Assembly: GCA_031266415.1 (NCBI GenBank)
Contig: JAISBB010000003.1
Location: 1-43,553 of the forward strand
DNA: 43,553 nucleotides
Direction: 5' to 3'
Origin: Oscillospiraceae bacterium
GTDB taxonomy: Bacteria > Bacillota > Clostridia > Oscillospirales > Ruminococcaceae
Within the stretch, counting starts at the first letter, position 1; every line of letters starts with the position of its first letter. Position numbers and translations under genes: made by a program. The notes under the pieces were generated by a model. It searched no databases, had not been told where the DNA came from, and worked only from the letters and a program-made list of their open reading frames with translations. Shown piece after piece: positions 7,207-16,551 of this stretch.

Positions 7207-9492
7207 TTACGATTCCACCAAAATCCGTTCGTGAACTACTTCTAGAACCAATTTTCCATTTTCAACAGCTGCCGTTACAAACCGCGGCCTGTGGCATGGG
7301 TTAATTACAATATGCTCACAAATTTTATCTTCCAATTCACTTCGAATAATTTTTAAAATCCCGCGAACTCCAGTTTTTGACACCCCAAATGTTTTTTCTT
7401 TAATGAATTCAACCACATCATCATCATAAAAAAACTCAATTTGTTGAACGTGTAAAGTGGTTTTAAACTCCTCTAATTTATTTCGCGTAATCTGTTCATA
7501 GTCTTGCTTGGTAAGTTGATTAAAGGCAATTACTTCATCAACACGAGCTAAAAACTCGGGGCGTAAAAATTCCGACAGCGATTTTTTCATTTTTTCAGTG
7601 GCAACTTGCACTTGATCTTTATTAAAGCCCAAAGCATTTCCATTAAAATTACTTCCGGCATTCGAAGTCATGATGATAATGGTGTGCGCAAACGAGATTT
7701 TTCTTCCATGTGAATCTGTTACCACACCATCATCTAAAACCTGAAGTAAAATATTCATAACGTCAGGGTGCGCTTTCTCTATTTCGTCGAAAAGTAAAAT
7801 CGAATATGGGCGCCTTCTTACTTTTTCTGTTAATCCACCAGCTTCATCATAACCGATGTAGCCCGGTGGTGCCCCTATAATTTTAGAAATAGCATGCTTC
7901 TCCATAAATTCAGACATATCTAACTTTATTAATGGTTCTGGGATATCACCAAAAAGCTCACACGCTAACAATTTCGCAAGCTGCGTTTTCCCCACACCAG
8001 TAGGCCCTACAAAAACAAACGAAATCGGTCTTTTTTCTGTTGTTAGCTTCACTTTCGCTCGTATTACTGCAAGGCAAAGTGATTTCACAGCATCATCCTG
8101 CCCAACAATAACTTTTTTTAATTGCGTTTCTAATTCTTTTAATTTTTTAGTGTCTGTTTCTGTTATTTTTGTAGCAGGAATCCCTGTCCACAGCTCAATA
8201 ACAGAAGCAAGGTCGCTTTTCGTTACACGAATACTTTCTATGGCGCCTTCTAATGCATTTAAACACACCTCATAGCGTAATTTTTCCGCTCTGAGCTTTG
8301 CGAGCAATTCATAATCTGTAGCAATATCACTTTCTGCTGAGAGTTCTGTTTCTTGTTTAACAATTTGGTCTAATTTTACTTTCGCCATGTTATATTCCAC
8401 CAACTGTGGGTAATTTAACGCAACACTCGAACACGCCTCATCTAAAAGATCAATTGCCTTATCTGGTAAAAATCTGTCTGTTACATACCTCTCAGCAAGC
8501 TCAACCAACTCTTCAATCACGTCTTCGGAAACTTTAACATTGTGAAAAAATTCATAGTAACATTTTATTCCGTTCAGTATTTTAATTGTTTCTTGGACAC
8601 TTGGTTCATCTACTTTAACCGGCTGAAACCGCCGTTCTAATGCGGAATCTTTTTCTATATATTTTCTATATTCTTCAAATGTGGTAGCACCAATCACTTG
8701 AATTTCTCCTCTAGAAAGAGCAGGCTTCAAAATGTTTGCCGCATTCATTGTTCCTTCTGAATCACCAGTACCAACAAGATTATGCATCTCATCGATAAAC
8801 AAAATTACATTGCCTGCTACTTTAACCTCATCAACCAAATTTTTAATCCGACTTTCAAATTGGCCGCGAAACTGAGTTCCAGCAACAAGTGCAGTTAAAT
8901 CAAGTAAAAAAATTTCTTTATTCGCTAACTTTGCCGGAACCGTACCCTTAACAATTTTTCTTGCAATTTCTTCAACAATAGCAGTTTTTCCAACACCTGG
9001 TTCCCCAACCAAACAAACATTATTTTTTGTTCTTCGGTTAAGAATTTGAACAATTCGGCGTTCTTCTTTCTCTCTTCCTATCACATCATCAACATAGCCT
9101 TCTTGCACTTTTTTGTTAAGGTTAACACAATATCCATCTAAAAATCGGCGTTTAATTTCCTTTTTACTTTTGCTTTTTTCAGCAGTGAACTTTTCTTTTG
9201 GTGAAAATTCTTTTCCGTTAAGCGGCATATTTGCCGTATCTAATAACCGATATTGTTTGTTCTCTTCTGCTTCTTTACTGGGGTTAATTTCATTCACAAA
9301 GCCAATTAATTGCTCATTCATGTTCTCAATTTCTTCGTAACTAAGTCCCATTTTTTTAACAATATCGTCAACCTGTCGAATACCAAGTTCGCGTGCACAG
9401 GTAATGCACAATCCCTCGTTAACAGTTTCGCCAGCATCTATTTTTGTCATAAAAATAACAGCTGGTCTTTTTTTACAACGTGTACAAAGCAT
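7207..9492 (-). CDS. ClpE-like AAA+ unfoldase with N-terminal zinc finger
   Basis: The 761-residue Hsp100 ATPase starts with a zinc finger (C3, C6, C29, C32) rather than paired Clp-N repeats, as in ClpE. The first AAA module has Walker A GEPGVGKT at 163-170 and the second GPTGVGKT at 496-503. A helical region of UVR/M-domain type lies between (about 370-420). The LGF tripeptide at 621-623 is the expected ClpP-docking loop, so it should feed unfolded proteins to ClpP. The start is ATG at 9490-9492 with AGGAGA upstream. It follows cvpA by 12 bases. No CtsR-type operator was evident upstream; it likely shares the cvpA promoter. Confidence 0.9.
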   Translation of the reverse strand: MLCTRCKKRPAVIFMTKIDAGETVNEGLCITCARELGIRQVDDIVKKMGLSYEEIENMNEQLIGFVNEINPSKEAEENKQYRLLDTANMPLNGKEFSPKEKFTAEKSKSKKEIKRRFLDGYCVNLNKKVQEGYVDDVIGREKEERRIVQILNRRTKNNVCLVGEPGVGKTAIVEEIARKIVKGTVPAKLANKEIFLLDLTALVAGTQFRGQFESRIKNLVDEVKVAGNVILFIDEMHNLVGTGDSEGTMNAANILKPALSRGEIQVIGATTFEEYRKYIEKDSALERRFQPVKVDEPSVQETIKILNGIKCYYEFFHNVKVSEDVIEELVELAERYVTDRFLPDKAIDLLDEACSSVALNYPQLVEYNMAKVKLDQIVKQETELSAESDIATDYELLAKLRAEKLRYEVCLNALEGAIESIRVTKSDLASVIELWTGIPATKITETDTKKLKELETQLKKVIVGQDDAVKSLCLAVIRAKVKLTTEKRPISFVFVGPTGVGKTQLAKLLACELFGDIPEPLIKLDMSEFMEKHAISKIIGAPPGYIGYDEAGGLTEKVRRRPYSILLFDEIEKAHPDVMNILLQVLDDGVVTDSHGRKISFAHTIIIMTSNAGSNFNGNALGFNKDQVQVATEKMKKSLSEFLRPEFLARVDEVIAFNQLTKQDYEQITRNKLEEFKTTLHVQQIEFFYDDDVVEFIKEKTFGVSKTGVRGILKIIRSELEDKICEHIVINPCHRPRFVTAAVENGKLVLEVVHERILVES

Positions 9493-9504
9493 ACTATCTT
9501 TCTC

Positions 9505-10200
9505 CTATATATTTGGATATGCCCAATAACAAAATGAAAAATATTTTGACAAGTGGCCCTTGTCAATATCAGGCCAAGGCACTAAATAGTAACCAATAAC
9601 AACGTTCATTAAAATAAACATTATAATAAACGCTTCCCCAAAACCAAAAACAGCACCAATGACCCGGTTAAAGCTCCCTAAAACTGGGATAAAATTGACG
9701 CAGTACGCAGCACGAACCAACTGCCGCATTATAATTCGCAAAATCCTTAAAAATATAAAGAACAATAAAGCACAAATAATAGGTTTTATAACTGGATGTA
9801 TGAGGGTTTTAACAACAGTTTGCGGAAAATTTTCTGAGGTTTCTGAGGTTAAAGTATCCAACTTTTTAGATAGCCTATCTAAATTCAAAAGGTGTGGTAA
9901 AACGGAAAAGTTGCGTTTTATAGCAATCACACTATCTTTTAAAGAGCCCAAATTCAAAGAGCTACCACAAATTTTTCTTATTTTCTCCGCAAGGAATTCT
10001 GTTAAATTTTGTTTTATAAAAATCTTATAAATATATTCTGCAAATGGACGACTAAACCTAGTTGCTAGATAGAACGATGCAATATAACGGCCAAAGCAGA
10101 CGACGCTTGCCACCAAACCCCGCTTTGCAGAAATTACTGTAAAGTAAAAAAACACAGATATAATAAGCATATCTAAAAAAATGGCAGAATTAAAAGCCAT
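9505..10200 (-). CDS. CvpA family membrane protein
   Basis: The 231-residue protein has about four to five membrane helices (near 5-25, 30-50, 145-170 and 185-215) and the CvpA/YshB pattern of an N-terminal helix pair and a GFGEAF-containing final helix. E. coli CvpA was named for colicin V production; the Firmicute homologues are poorly characterised. The start is ATG at 10198-10200, preceded by GGGGG; a promoter just upstream (-10 at 10223-10228) excludes the longer reading-frame starts. It heads the cvpA-clpE-like-dac cluster. Confidence 0.8.
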   Translation of the reverse strand: MAFNSAIFLDMLIISVFFYFTVISAKRGLVASVVCFGRYIASFYLATRFSRPFAEYIYKIFIKQNLTEFLAEKIRKICGSSLNLGSLKDSVIAIKRNFSVLPHLLNLDRLSKKLDTLTSETSENFPQTVVKTLIHPVIKPIICALLFFIFLRILRIIMRQLVRAAYCVNFIPVLGSFNRVIGAVFGFGEAFIIMFILMNVVIGYYLVPWPDIDKGHLSKYFSFCYWAYPNI

Positions 10201-10222
10201 ATAAATTACCCCCAGCTTCACC

Positions 10223-10251
10223 ATTATAGCACACAGATCACGGTTAGGCAA
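10223..10251 (-). promoter_or_regulatory. Sigma-A-type promoter of cvpA
   Basis: Read on the minus strand, TTGCCT (10246-10251) is followed after 17 bases by a perfect TATAAT (10223-10228). The predicted start of transcription falls near 10216, leaving a leader of about 16 bases that just contains the ribosome site of cvpA. Confidence 0.7.
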
Positions 10252-10628
10252 ATATTAGAATTAATTCTTTTTTTATTGTATTGGACTTTCGACTACAAAA
10301 ATAAAAAATAATTTGAAAAGTAACAAGTAATTAAATATTAATATAGCAGTTTAAACCAAAACTTTACATATGTTAATATTAATACTACAGGCAAATGCAC
10401 CAATAACAAATCTATTGTCTTCATCTAGCTTTTTTAAGCAACTGAAATCTCTAAATGGAAGAACATATTCAATCTTTTTAGCATTATTGCCATTATATTA
10501 CTAATTTTGTTGAATATTTTCATTAAAAGATACCATAGATTTGTTTGTGTACTAAGGGATATAATAAAACTAACAAAAAACGAGGTGTGTGGTAAAAATA
10601 ATGTGCAAAAAGAAGGGAATGATAGACT
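10252..10628. other. Gene-free AT-rich stretch with a promoter element
   Basis: No coding frame is supported between the cvpA promoter and the first secreted-protein gene. A perfect TATAAT lies at 10560-10565 on the plus strand with no good -35 hexamer at 17 bases (AGATTT). It gives a leader of about 60 bases ahead of the 10629 gene. The rest is AT-rich with no clear repeat. Confidence 0.5.
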
Positions 10629-11288
10629 ATGAACAAAGTCAAAAAAAATCTCTTATGTACATTTGTAGTGCTGGCAACCTCTTTAAGTAATGTCTGGCCT
10701 AGTAATGCGGGACTTTTCGACTGCTCATGCTGTGACACAGATCCTCCCCCGGAAGAAATCATGAGAAAAGTTTCTCAACTAGATCGGCACTTTGGCCATT
10801 TGAAAATGTCAATCGAAGATGCACGAAAAATTTGTCCGCCAGCTGCTCTACAAGAACTCGACAGAAGGGTTATGACGCTTGGAGACGAACTTCAAATACT
10901 TTTTCTGCGTAACGCCTCAGACCTCAATATATTAAGGGAACATGCAAATCTAAACTTAGACTACGCTTATATATATATTCTAAACGCTCCTAATGGAGAG
11001 ATAGACTTGCACGGCAACATTTGGATTCCGCCTTTTGGCAACTTCAATCCGTTGAAAGGCTTTATTATCAATTGTAACACAATTATTCGAAATATGATTA
11101 AAGCTGGCAACCTTGAAAGTGGTTTCTATGGCGCAGTAGGGCCTGCCGGTGCAATTTACGACGCAACAAGCAATTCTTGGACCTCCCCTGGAGCTGCTGT
11201 TATAACCGCCGACCAAGTTTTCACCACAGTAAAAAAAGTGGGAAAAAAGATGGCACCAGTAACAAGCTTAATCAAAATGGCGGTTTAA
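10629..11288 (+). CDS. Secreted protein of unknown function, paralogue A
   Basis: The 219-residue protein has a signal peptide (about 1-27, cleavage after SNAG or nearby) and then a Cys-containing segment DCSCCDTDPPP. A central helical region (40-90) leads to a conserved domain (about 95-185) with RNASDLNILREHANL, YAYIYILNAP, PPFGNFNPLKGFI and YGAVGPAGAIYD. The downstream gene repeats these landmarks in the same order, so the two form a tandem duplicate pair of exported proteins. I recognise no named family. AAGGGA lies nine bases before the ATG. It is read against the direction of the neighbouring housekeeping genes and probably cotranscribed with the next gene, 29 bases away. Confidence 0.75.
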   Translation: MNKVKKNLLCTFVVLATSLSNVWPSNAGLFDCSCCDTDPPPEEIMRKVSQLDRHFGHLKMSIEDARKICPPAALQELDRRVMTLGDELQILFLRNASDLNILREHANLNLDYAYIYILNAPNGEIDLHGNIWIPPFGNFNPLKGFIINCNTIIRNMIKAGNLESGFYGAVGPAGAIYDATSNSWTSPGAAVITADQVFTTVKKVGKKMAPVTSLIKMAV

Positions 11289-11317
11289 AAAACATGAAAT
11301 ATAAAGAGAGGTAAATT

Positions 11318-11941
11318 ATGAATAAGAAAGGTTTTTTAAATAAATTGTTTGCAGGTGCAATTACAGTCTCCATGATGTTGTGCATAACTCAGTCTGGGTT
11401 CGCTAATGACCTACATCAATATGACTCCATGCTTATACCAGAAACAGAGGCACGTGATTTGATAAGTAGTGCAAACGAAAGAATACGCCCAGCTTTAATT
11501 GCAAACTACAATACCAATAGGAAAATATATCTTATTACAACAGCCCAACATCTGCAAATATTAATAGACCATGCTAAAATTGAGCAACAATATATTTATA
11601 TAATTAGAGGACCAATAGACATGGGATTTCGCGAATGGGCTCCGCCATATAGAGGCTTAAATATGTTCAATGGCATATTGCTATTTGAAAGAGATGCCGT
11701 GTTAATGAACAAAGACGTCAAGGGAGATGGCGAAGGGAGTTTCTTGGGTGTTATGGGACCAAACGGACGCATTTTTGAAGAAAGCAGCAATACCTTAACA
11801 CAATGCGGAAGGATCACTGGCTTTGTTCCATTACCACTAATAAAACGCTTGCTCAAAAAACTTCCCTGTTGCTCGGGTGAAACTAGTGTTGATCAACCTG
11901 AACCACTACCACCACTAATTCAAAACCTTACAGTATTATAA
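11318..11941 (+). CDS. Secreted protein of unknown function, paralogue B
   Basis: The 207-residue protein has a signal peptide (about 1-29, ending SGFA). Its domain (about 65-170) matches the preceding protein: LITTAQHLQILIDHAKI, QYIYIIRGP, APPYRGLNMFNGILL, FLGVMGPNGRIFEE. A Pro-rich, Cys-containing tail follows (CCSGETSVDQPEPLPPL). Identity with paralogue A is low but motif order is kept, so the duplication is old. The start has a GAGAGG site seven bases upstream. Function is unknown; export and tandem arrangement suggest a surface or extracellular role. Confidence 0.75.
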   Translation: MNKKGFLNKLFAGAITVSMMLCITQSGFANDLHQYDSMLIPETEARDLISSANERIRPALIANYNTNRKIYLITTAQHLQILIDHAKIEQQYIYIIRGPIDMGFREWAPPYRGLNMFNGILLFERDAVLMNKDVKGDGEGSFLGVMGPNGRIFEESSNTLTQCGRITGFVPLPLIKRLLKKLPCCSGETSVDQPEPLPPLIQNLTVL

Positions 11942-11967
11942 TAAGCAGCTAAAAGAATTAATACTTT

Positions 11968-11992
11968 GGCCAGCGCCTAAAAGACGCTGGCC
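11968..11992 (+). terminator. Strong hairpin after the secreted-protein pair
   Basis: GGCCAGCG (11968-11975) and CGCTGGCC (11985-11992) form a perfect 8-bp stem with a 9-base loop, 26 bases after the stop of the second secreted-protein gene. The sequence after it (TCAGTCGG) lacks a clean T tract, so it may be a processing or stability hairpin rather than an intrinsic terminator. Confidence 0.5.
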
Positions 11993-12154
11993 TCAGTCGG
12001 TTTATAAATAAATAATAGTATTAGCGAGACTAAAGAAAAGTACACACTGCTAAGAAATTTAGTTAAGTGGCAAAACGCAAGCAGGCTCACTCTTGGGTAT
12101 CTTACCTACTGGTAAAAAATCAGCGGCATTTTTTATGGTGTAAAATCTCGGTAA

Positions 12155-14323
12155 TCAGGTTATTTTTGTTTGCCATTGGCACAGGTGTAACACCAGGACT
12201 TTCTCTGAGGTAGTTATGTAAACCTCAAAAGTATTGTTTGAAAAATCGCGCGCAGATGCTAATTTCATATCATAAATTACAATATTTTTTTCACTTGAAT
12301 TCATTTTTGGAAGTTTTATTTTTCGGCTTAAAATAATATTATCTACCCCTTCAGTAATACTCAATAATTCTTCGTTTACCTGCGGGTCGAATATTACTGT
12401 GAAAGTACCATCAAATTCAACCACTGTAACACCTTCCACCATTTTTATGCATCCTTTGTTCCCAAGTGGAATAACTTCCATTTCATCAAGGCGGTGTATT
12501 GTTGGGTGCGAACTTTCTTCATTTTCAAACGTCGCCAGCATTGATTCGCGAGTTAATATACTTTGAATATCAAAATTCTCACATACCTTTTCCAGCAATT
12601 CTTCACTGTGCTCACCTGCCTTACAAACAAATGTAGATAACTGGGAACACTTAACCTGGTCTAACGCCCAATTTAATTGATTGAAATAAATTTTTGTTCT
12701 ATTACCACCAATTAAAACATTCTGAGAACCACAACTAATCAAAACATTGCCATTTCCCGGCAGCACAAAAATCTTGGCCTCTCTATTTTTCTGCCAGGCT
12801 TCAACGCAACCACTAAGCAAAATCAAAAATAAGAAAACCAACAAAATAACAAAACGGTTTTTTTTAGTGTTTTCTAATCGAATTAATTCCCGAGATTTAA
12901 GAAATTTAAGCCCCCACAAAACCAAAACACAGAAAAAACACAAAGCTATTTGCAAAGCATTAACTTGAATAAACGGTAGCATCGCAAAAACACGTGCAAC
13001 GTCAACAAAAAGTGTAACAACACCACCCAAAATTAACAAAGCTAATTTGCAGAAAAAACCATGGCCCAAAAGCGGTACAACAACAGCAAAAATCAATGTA
13101 CCTGTAAAAATTCCAGGAATTATTGGTGCCAAAAGTAAGTTTGTAATCGGCGCAATTAAAGCAATTTCATTGAATCTAAATAAAAGTATCGGCAAAGTCC
13201 CAGCACTCGCCGCCAAACTAGTAACAAGCGTCTCTTTAACATTTTTTGCCAATCCCAGATTTAGCAATTTTTGTGAAAAAATTGGCCCCAAAGAAACAAT
13301 TCCCCAAGTTGCCAAAAATGAAAGCTGCAGCCCTGCATCGAACACGGCATATGGATTATATAGTAATAAAAGAATTACACTTAAGCCCATGCTATTGCGT
13401 GGATCTGCATCTCTATCAAAAATTTGCCCCAACAAACCAATTAAAGCCATCACAGCACAGCGAACAACTGAAGGTGAAGGACCAACAATCACAGTAAACA
13501 ACAAACAACAAAAAATTGAAATACCAGCACTTAACTTTTTGCCACACCCAATCCTAGAAGCAAGCCGGCAAATAAGCTGAATCACTACACTCATGTGCAG
13601 CCCCGAAACCGCCAAAATGTGATAGATTCCAGCACGACGAAAAACGTCTTTGCAATCCCGCGAAAGTCCAGATTTATCTCCCAAAATAAGCGCTTTCATT
13701 AAATCACCTTGGTACCCAGGGAACATTTCATGGATATTGCACTTCATATATGTATTAAGTGCTTTTATTTTGGTTATTATATTATTTTTATTACCTTTCA
13801 CAGTAACTTCGCCAACAGCGGTTGCAGAAAGGTGAACTCCTTTTGCCTTATAATATTCCGTTGTGTTGAAAAACAAACTCTTTTTAACTTTAGAAAATTC
13901 AACCACGCAAGAAACTCGGTCTAATGGGCCAAGTTCAGCCTCTTTATCTAAAAACAGCAATGTTTTTACTTTGCCATAATTCTTCCCATCTAATTTCACA
14001 TCTGCCTTAAGTAAATAAAGTGAATTGACTCCATTTGCTGAAAAATCAATAATTTCACCATCTATTTTGGCAACTTTCCCAATTAATTCTTTCGCCAACA
14101 GCGTATGTTTAATATAATGAAAATTAAAAAGATTAATGGCAACCAAAGCAGTGACTGAAATTATTTTAAATTTACGTTTATCCCCTTTTAACAGCCACAA
14201 ACCAAGCAGAATCAACGGGATAAGGCAAAGACCAACCGCCTGGCTAACGGTGCCTTCTGTTATATACGCAAAAAGCGTTGATATTAAATAAACAAAACCA
14301 ATCACAAAAAGTGGTCGCGTCAT
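12155..14323 (-). CDS. comEC: ComEC/Rec2-type DNA-uptake channel protein
   Basis: The 722-residue polytopic membrane protein has an N-terminal OB/DUF4131 region (about 70-190) and a competence domain with ILGDKSGLSRDCKDVFRRAG, YHILAVSGLHMSVV and GPSPSVVRCAVMA, followed by several helices to about residue 510. ComEC passes single-stranded DNA across the membrane during transformation. The C-terminal metallo-beta-lactamase-like part (about 520-722) is degenerate: the usual DVGQGD/LIDGG start reads VLPGNGNVLISCG and no HxHxDH is seen. The start ATG has GAAGGAAG upstream. No comEA is adjacent. Confidence 0.88.
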   Translation of the reverse strand: MTRPLFVIGFVYLISTLFAYITEGTVSQAVGLCLIPLILLGLWLLKGDKRKFKIISVTALVAINLFNFHYIKHTLLAKELIGKVAKIDGEIIDFSANGVNSLYLLKADVKLDGKNYGKVKTLLFLDKEAELGPLDRVSCVVEFSKVKKSLFFNTTEYYKAKGVHLSATAVGEVTVKGNKNNIITKIKALNTYMKCNIHEMFPGYQGDLMKALILGDKSGLSRDCKDVFRRAGIYHILAVSGLHMSVVIQLICRLASRIGCGKKLSAGISIFCCLLFTVIVGPSPSVVRCAVMALIGLLGQIFDRDADPRNSMGLSVILLLLYNPYAVFDAGLQLSFLATWGIVSLGPIFSQKLLNLGLAKNVKETLVTSLAASAGTLPILLFRFNEIALIAPITNLLLAPIIPGIFTGTLIFAVVVPLLGHGFFCKLALLILGGVVTLFVDVARVFAMLPFIQVNALQIALCFFCVLVLWGLKFLKSRELIRLENTKKNRFVILLVFLFLILLSGCVEAWQKNREAKIFVLPGNGNVLISCGSQNVLIGGNRTKIYFNQLNWALDQVKCSQLSTFVCKAGEHSEELLEKVCENFDIQSILTRESMLATFENEESSHPTIHRLDEMEVIPLGNKGCIKMVEGVTVVEFDGTFTVIFDPQVNEELLSITEGVDNIILSRKIKLPKMNSSEKNIVIYDMKLASARDFSNNTFEVYITTSEKVLVLHLCQWQTKIT

Positions 14324-14475
14324 TTTTTTCTTCCTTCATTAATTCAGTTGATTTCAAGTTTTGTTCTTAAATCAATTCCACAAGCGCTCTGATAATACCG
14401 CAAGCAATGTTATTTGTCAATTTATATTTATTTTAACCTCGCTACTCACTAACAGAAAAAATACATTTAACAATC

Positions 14476-14504
14476 TTGTAAAAATAGCAATATTATTGTA
14501 TACT
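14476..14504 (+). promoter_or_regulatory. Promoter of the BMP-family lipoprotein gene
   Basis: TTGTAA (14476-14481) and TATACT (14499-14504) are separated by exactly 17 bases. Transcription would start near 14511, about 40 to 60 bases before the gene. No riboswitch fold was recognised in this short leader. Confidence 0.65.
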
Positions 14505-14549
14505 TCGTAGAGGATACTGTTTAAACCTAGCAAAATAAAAAAATAATTT

Positions 14550-15641
14550 ATGAATAAATTTGATTTGAAAGGAATGATAATAATTAAAATCAAAGTTACA
14601 ATTTTAACTTTGCTTGCAATTCCACTTGCCGTTTCCGGCTGTCTATTTAAAACTTCTAAGAAACAAGAGGAACTAACTTCACATGAAAATTCTTCCGAAA
14701 AATTTAAAGTTGTCTTAATTACAGATGGTGGAAGTCTAAACGACAACTCATTTAATCAAGGTGCATATGAAGGATTATTGCAATCACGAGATAAACTTGG
14801 GATTACAGTTTCAGCAATAGAATCCAACAACAACGATGGTGCTGCAAATGTCAGCAAAGCAATAGATCAAAACTCAAACATAATTTATGGAATTGGGTTT
14901 AGGCTATCTGAATCTTTCTCTCAGGCAGCAAAAAGTAACAAGCAGCAACAGTTTGTTCTGATAGATTTTGCTTATGACTCAGAACAAGCAAACATCTTCA
15001 CCATAACTTTTAAAGATCAAGAAAGTGCGTTTTTGATTGGGGTTTTGTCAGCTCTCAAATCAAAAACTGGCAAGGTTGCGTTCATTGGCGGTATGCAATG
15101 CAAAGTTGTGGACCAGTTTGAAACTGGGTTTAAAGCAGGAATTTCTTTGGCAAACAAACAATACAATAAAGCAGTTACTGTTAATGCGCAATATATTGGC
15201 AATTTTGATGATCCTACAAAAGCAAAGGACATTGCCAAAAAACAACAAGCAGAAGATTGCGACATTATTTATGCCGTTGCTGGCGCTGCAGGAATGGGCG
15301 CACTTGAAGCAGTAAAAGAGACTGAAAACACATGGTTTATGGGCGTTGATAAAGACCAAAGTTCACTTGCACCAGAAAAAATTCTTGCTTCGAGTCTTAA
15401 ACTCGTGGGCAAAGCTGTTGAACACACAACTACCGAGCTTTATAACCAAACCACATCAGAAAAAAAAGGTGGCAATCAAACGCTTGGACTTAAAGAAGAT
15501 GGCGTTGGCATTGCCATGACATCTCTCGTCCAGGAAGATATCCAAAAAGAAGTTCAAGACATTAGTGAACAAATTAAAAAAGGGGAAATAACAGTTCCTC
15601 AAACACCAGAAGAATTAACAACATATTTAAAAATCATTTAA
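14550..15641 (+). CDS. BMP-family substrate-binding lipoprotein (BmpA/PnrA/Med-like)
   Basis: The protein has a lipoprotein signal with the lipobox LAVSGC and a periplasmic-binding-protein fold: VVLITDGGSLNDNSFNQGAYEG, IIYGIGFRLSESF, GKVAFIGGMQ and DIIYAVAGAAGMGALEAV. Members such as Treponema PnrA bind purine nucleosides for ABC import; Bacillus Med is related. No permease or ATPase genes are adjacent. The start is uncertain: the ATG at 14550 has no ribosome site, whereas AAAGGA directly abuts the in-frame ATG at 14574, leaving almost no spacing. Both give a usable signal peptide. The gene stands alone between its promoter and the terminator at 15668. Confidence 0.88.
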   Translation: MNKFDLKGMIIIKIKVTILTLLAIPLAVSGCLFKTSKKQEELTSHENSSEKFKVVLITDGGSLNDNSFNQGAYEGLLQSRDKLGITVSAIESNNNDGAANVSKAIDQNSNIIYGIGFRLSESFSQAAKSNKQQQFVLIDFAYDSEQANIFTITFKDQESAFLIGVLSALKSKTGKVAFIGGMQCKVVDQFETGFKAGISLANKQYNKAVTVNAQYIGNFDDPTKAKDIAKKQQAEDCDIIYAVAGAAGMGALEAVKETENTWFMGVDKDQSSLAPEKILASSLKLVGKAVEHTTTELYNQTTSEKKGGNQTLGLKEDGVGIAMTSLVQEDIQKEVQDISEQIKKGEITVPQTPEELTTYLKII

Positions 15642-15667
15642 CATTTATGATATTTTTTTACAAGCAC

Positions 15668-15700
15668 AAAAGAGCCGATGGCGTTGCCAACGGCTCTTTT
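15668..15700. terminator. Bidirectional intrinsic terminator
   Basis: AAAAGAGCCG (15668-15677) and CGGCTCTTTT (15691-15700) make a perfect 10-bp stem with T runs on both strands. It lies between the convergent lipoprotein gene and the tRNA operon and can end both transcripts. Confidence 0.9.
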
Positions 15701-15714
15701 GTATTTATGTTTAT

Positions 15715-15788
<74 letters not shown>

Positions 15789-15793
15789 ACCAA

Positions 15794-15869
15794 TGGAGCG
15801 GGTTACGAGTCTCGAACTCGTCACCTCCACCTTGGGAAGGTGGCACTCTACCGGATGAGCTAAACCCGC
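15794..15869 (-). tRNA. tRNA-Gly(CCC)
   Basis: The 76-base cloverleaf has acceptor GCGGGTT/AACCCGC, discriminator T and encoded CCA. The stem CCACC/GGTGG encloses the loop TTCCCAA, giving CCC. It is nearly identical in its anticodon arm and D arm to the adjacent Gly(GCC) gene, a tandem isoacceptor duplication. Confidence 0.93.
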
Positions 15870-15915
15870 AAATAAATTGGCAGCTCAAAAACCAAAAAGG
15901 CAACTTAACAAAGAA

Positions 15916-15991
15916 TGGAGCGGACTACGAGACTCGAACTCGCCGCCTCCACCTTGGCAAGGTGGCGCTCTACCGGATGAGCTAAATCCGC
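15916..15991 (-). tRNA. tRNA-Gly(GCC)
   Basis: The 76-base cloverleaf has acceptor GCGGATT/AGTCCGC, discriminator T and encoded CCA. The loop TTGCCAA gives GCC. Confidence 0.95.
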
Positions 15992-16001
15992 ACTAAAGAA
16001 A

Positions 16002-16077
<76 letters not shown>

Positions 16078-16093
16078 ACATTCACTAACTTTT

Positions 16094-16170
16094 TGGCGAC
16101 CCGGATGGGACTTGAACCCACGACCTCTAGCGTGACAGGCTAGCGTTCTAACCAACTGAACTACCGGGCC
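16094..16170 (-). tRNA. tRNA-Asp(GTC)
   Basis: The 77-base cloverleaf has acceptor GGCCCGG/CCGGGTC, discriminator G and encoded CCA. The stem CTAGC/GCTAG encloses CTGTCAC, giving GTC. Confidence 0.95.
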
Positions 16171-16177
16171 ATGGCCG

Positions 16178-16253
16178 TGGTGGGAACAACAGGGCTCGAA
16201 CCTGTGACCCCCTGCTTGTAAGGCAGATGCTCTACCAGCTGAGCTATGCTCCC
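16178..16253 (-). tRNA. tRNA-Val(TAC)
   Basis: The 76-base cloverleaf has acceptor GGGAGCA/TGTTCCC, discriminator A and encoded CCA. The loop TTACAAG gives TAC. It is the first gene of the tRNA operon. Confidence 0.95.
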
Positions 16254-16266
16254 GCAGGCCTCCACC

Positions 16267-16296
16267 ATTATACACACATCTCAATTTCTTTGTCAA
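16267..16296 (-). promoter_or_regulatory. Consensus promoter of the tRNA operon
   Basis: On the minus strand a perfect TTGACA (16291-16296) and a perfect TATAAT (16267-16272) are 18 bases apart, just upstream of tRNA-Val. This is the strongest promoter visible in the window, as expected for stable RNA. Confidence 0.9.
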
Positions 16297-16349
16297 CAAC
16301 AAATTCTATTAAAATTCACTTGCCAAATTACTCAAAAAAACAGCCATTC

Positions 16350-16403
16350 ACCGAAAAAAAAGCAAAAGAATGTTCGCATATCTATTCGAACAATATGCGA
16401 ACA
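16350..16403 (-). terminator. Long inverted repeat with T-rich tail, probable prfB terminator
   Basis: TGTTCGCATAT (16371-16381) and ATATGCGAACA (16393-16403) are a perfect 11-bp inverted repeat with an 11-base loop. On the minus strand it is followed by TTCTTTTGCTTTTTTTT. It lies about 150 bases after prfB and 75 bases upstream of the tRNA promoter. The repeated GTTCG/CGAAC half-sites could instead be an operator. The rest of 16254-16551 holds no gene. Confidence 0.55.
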
Positions 16404-16551
16404 TAATACTCCCAAACCTCTGCCACCACCATGTGCTAGCTTCCACCACCACTAACACACAACCATATTGTACCACAAATTGTAAATTTTGTCAATCTGC
16501 GAAATAAAAAACACATTTGATTTAGCTCCTCAAAACATTATATAAAAACAA

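Noticed and set aside
13047..13580. 177-codon plus-strand frame inside comEC
   Set aside because: Antisense to the conserved competence domain, basic low-quality composition, no supporting start context.
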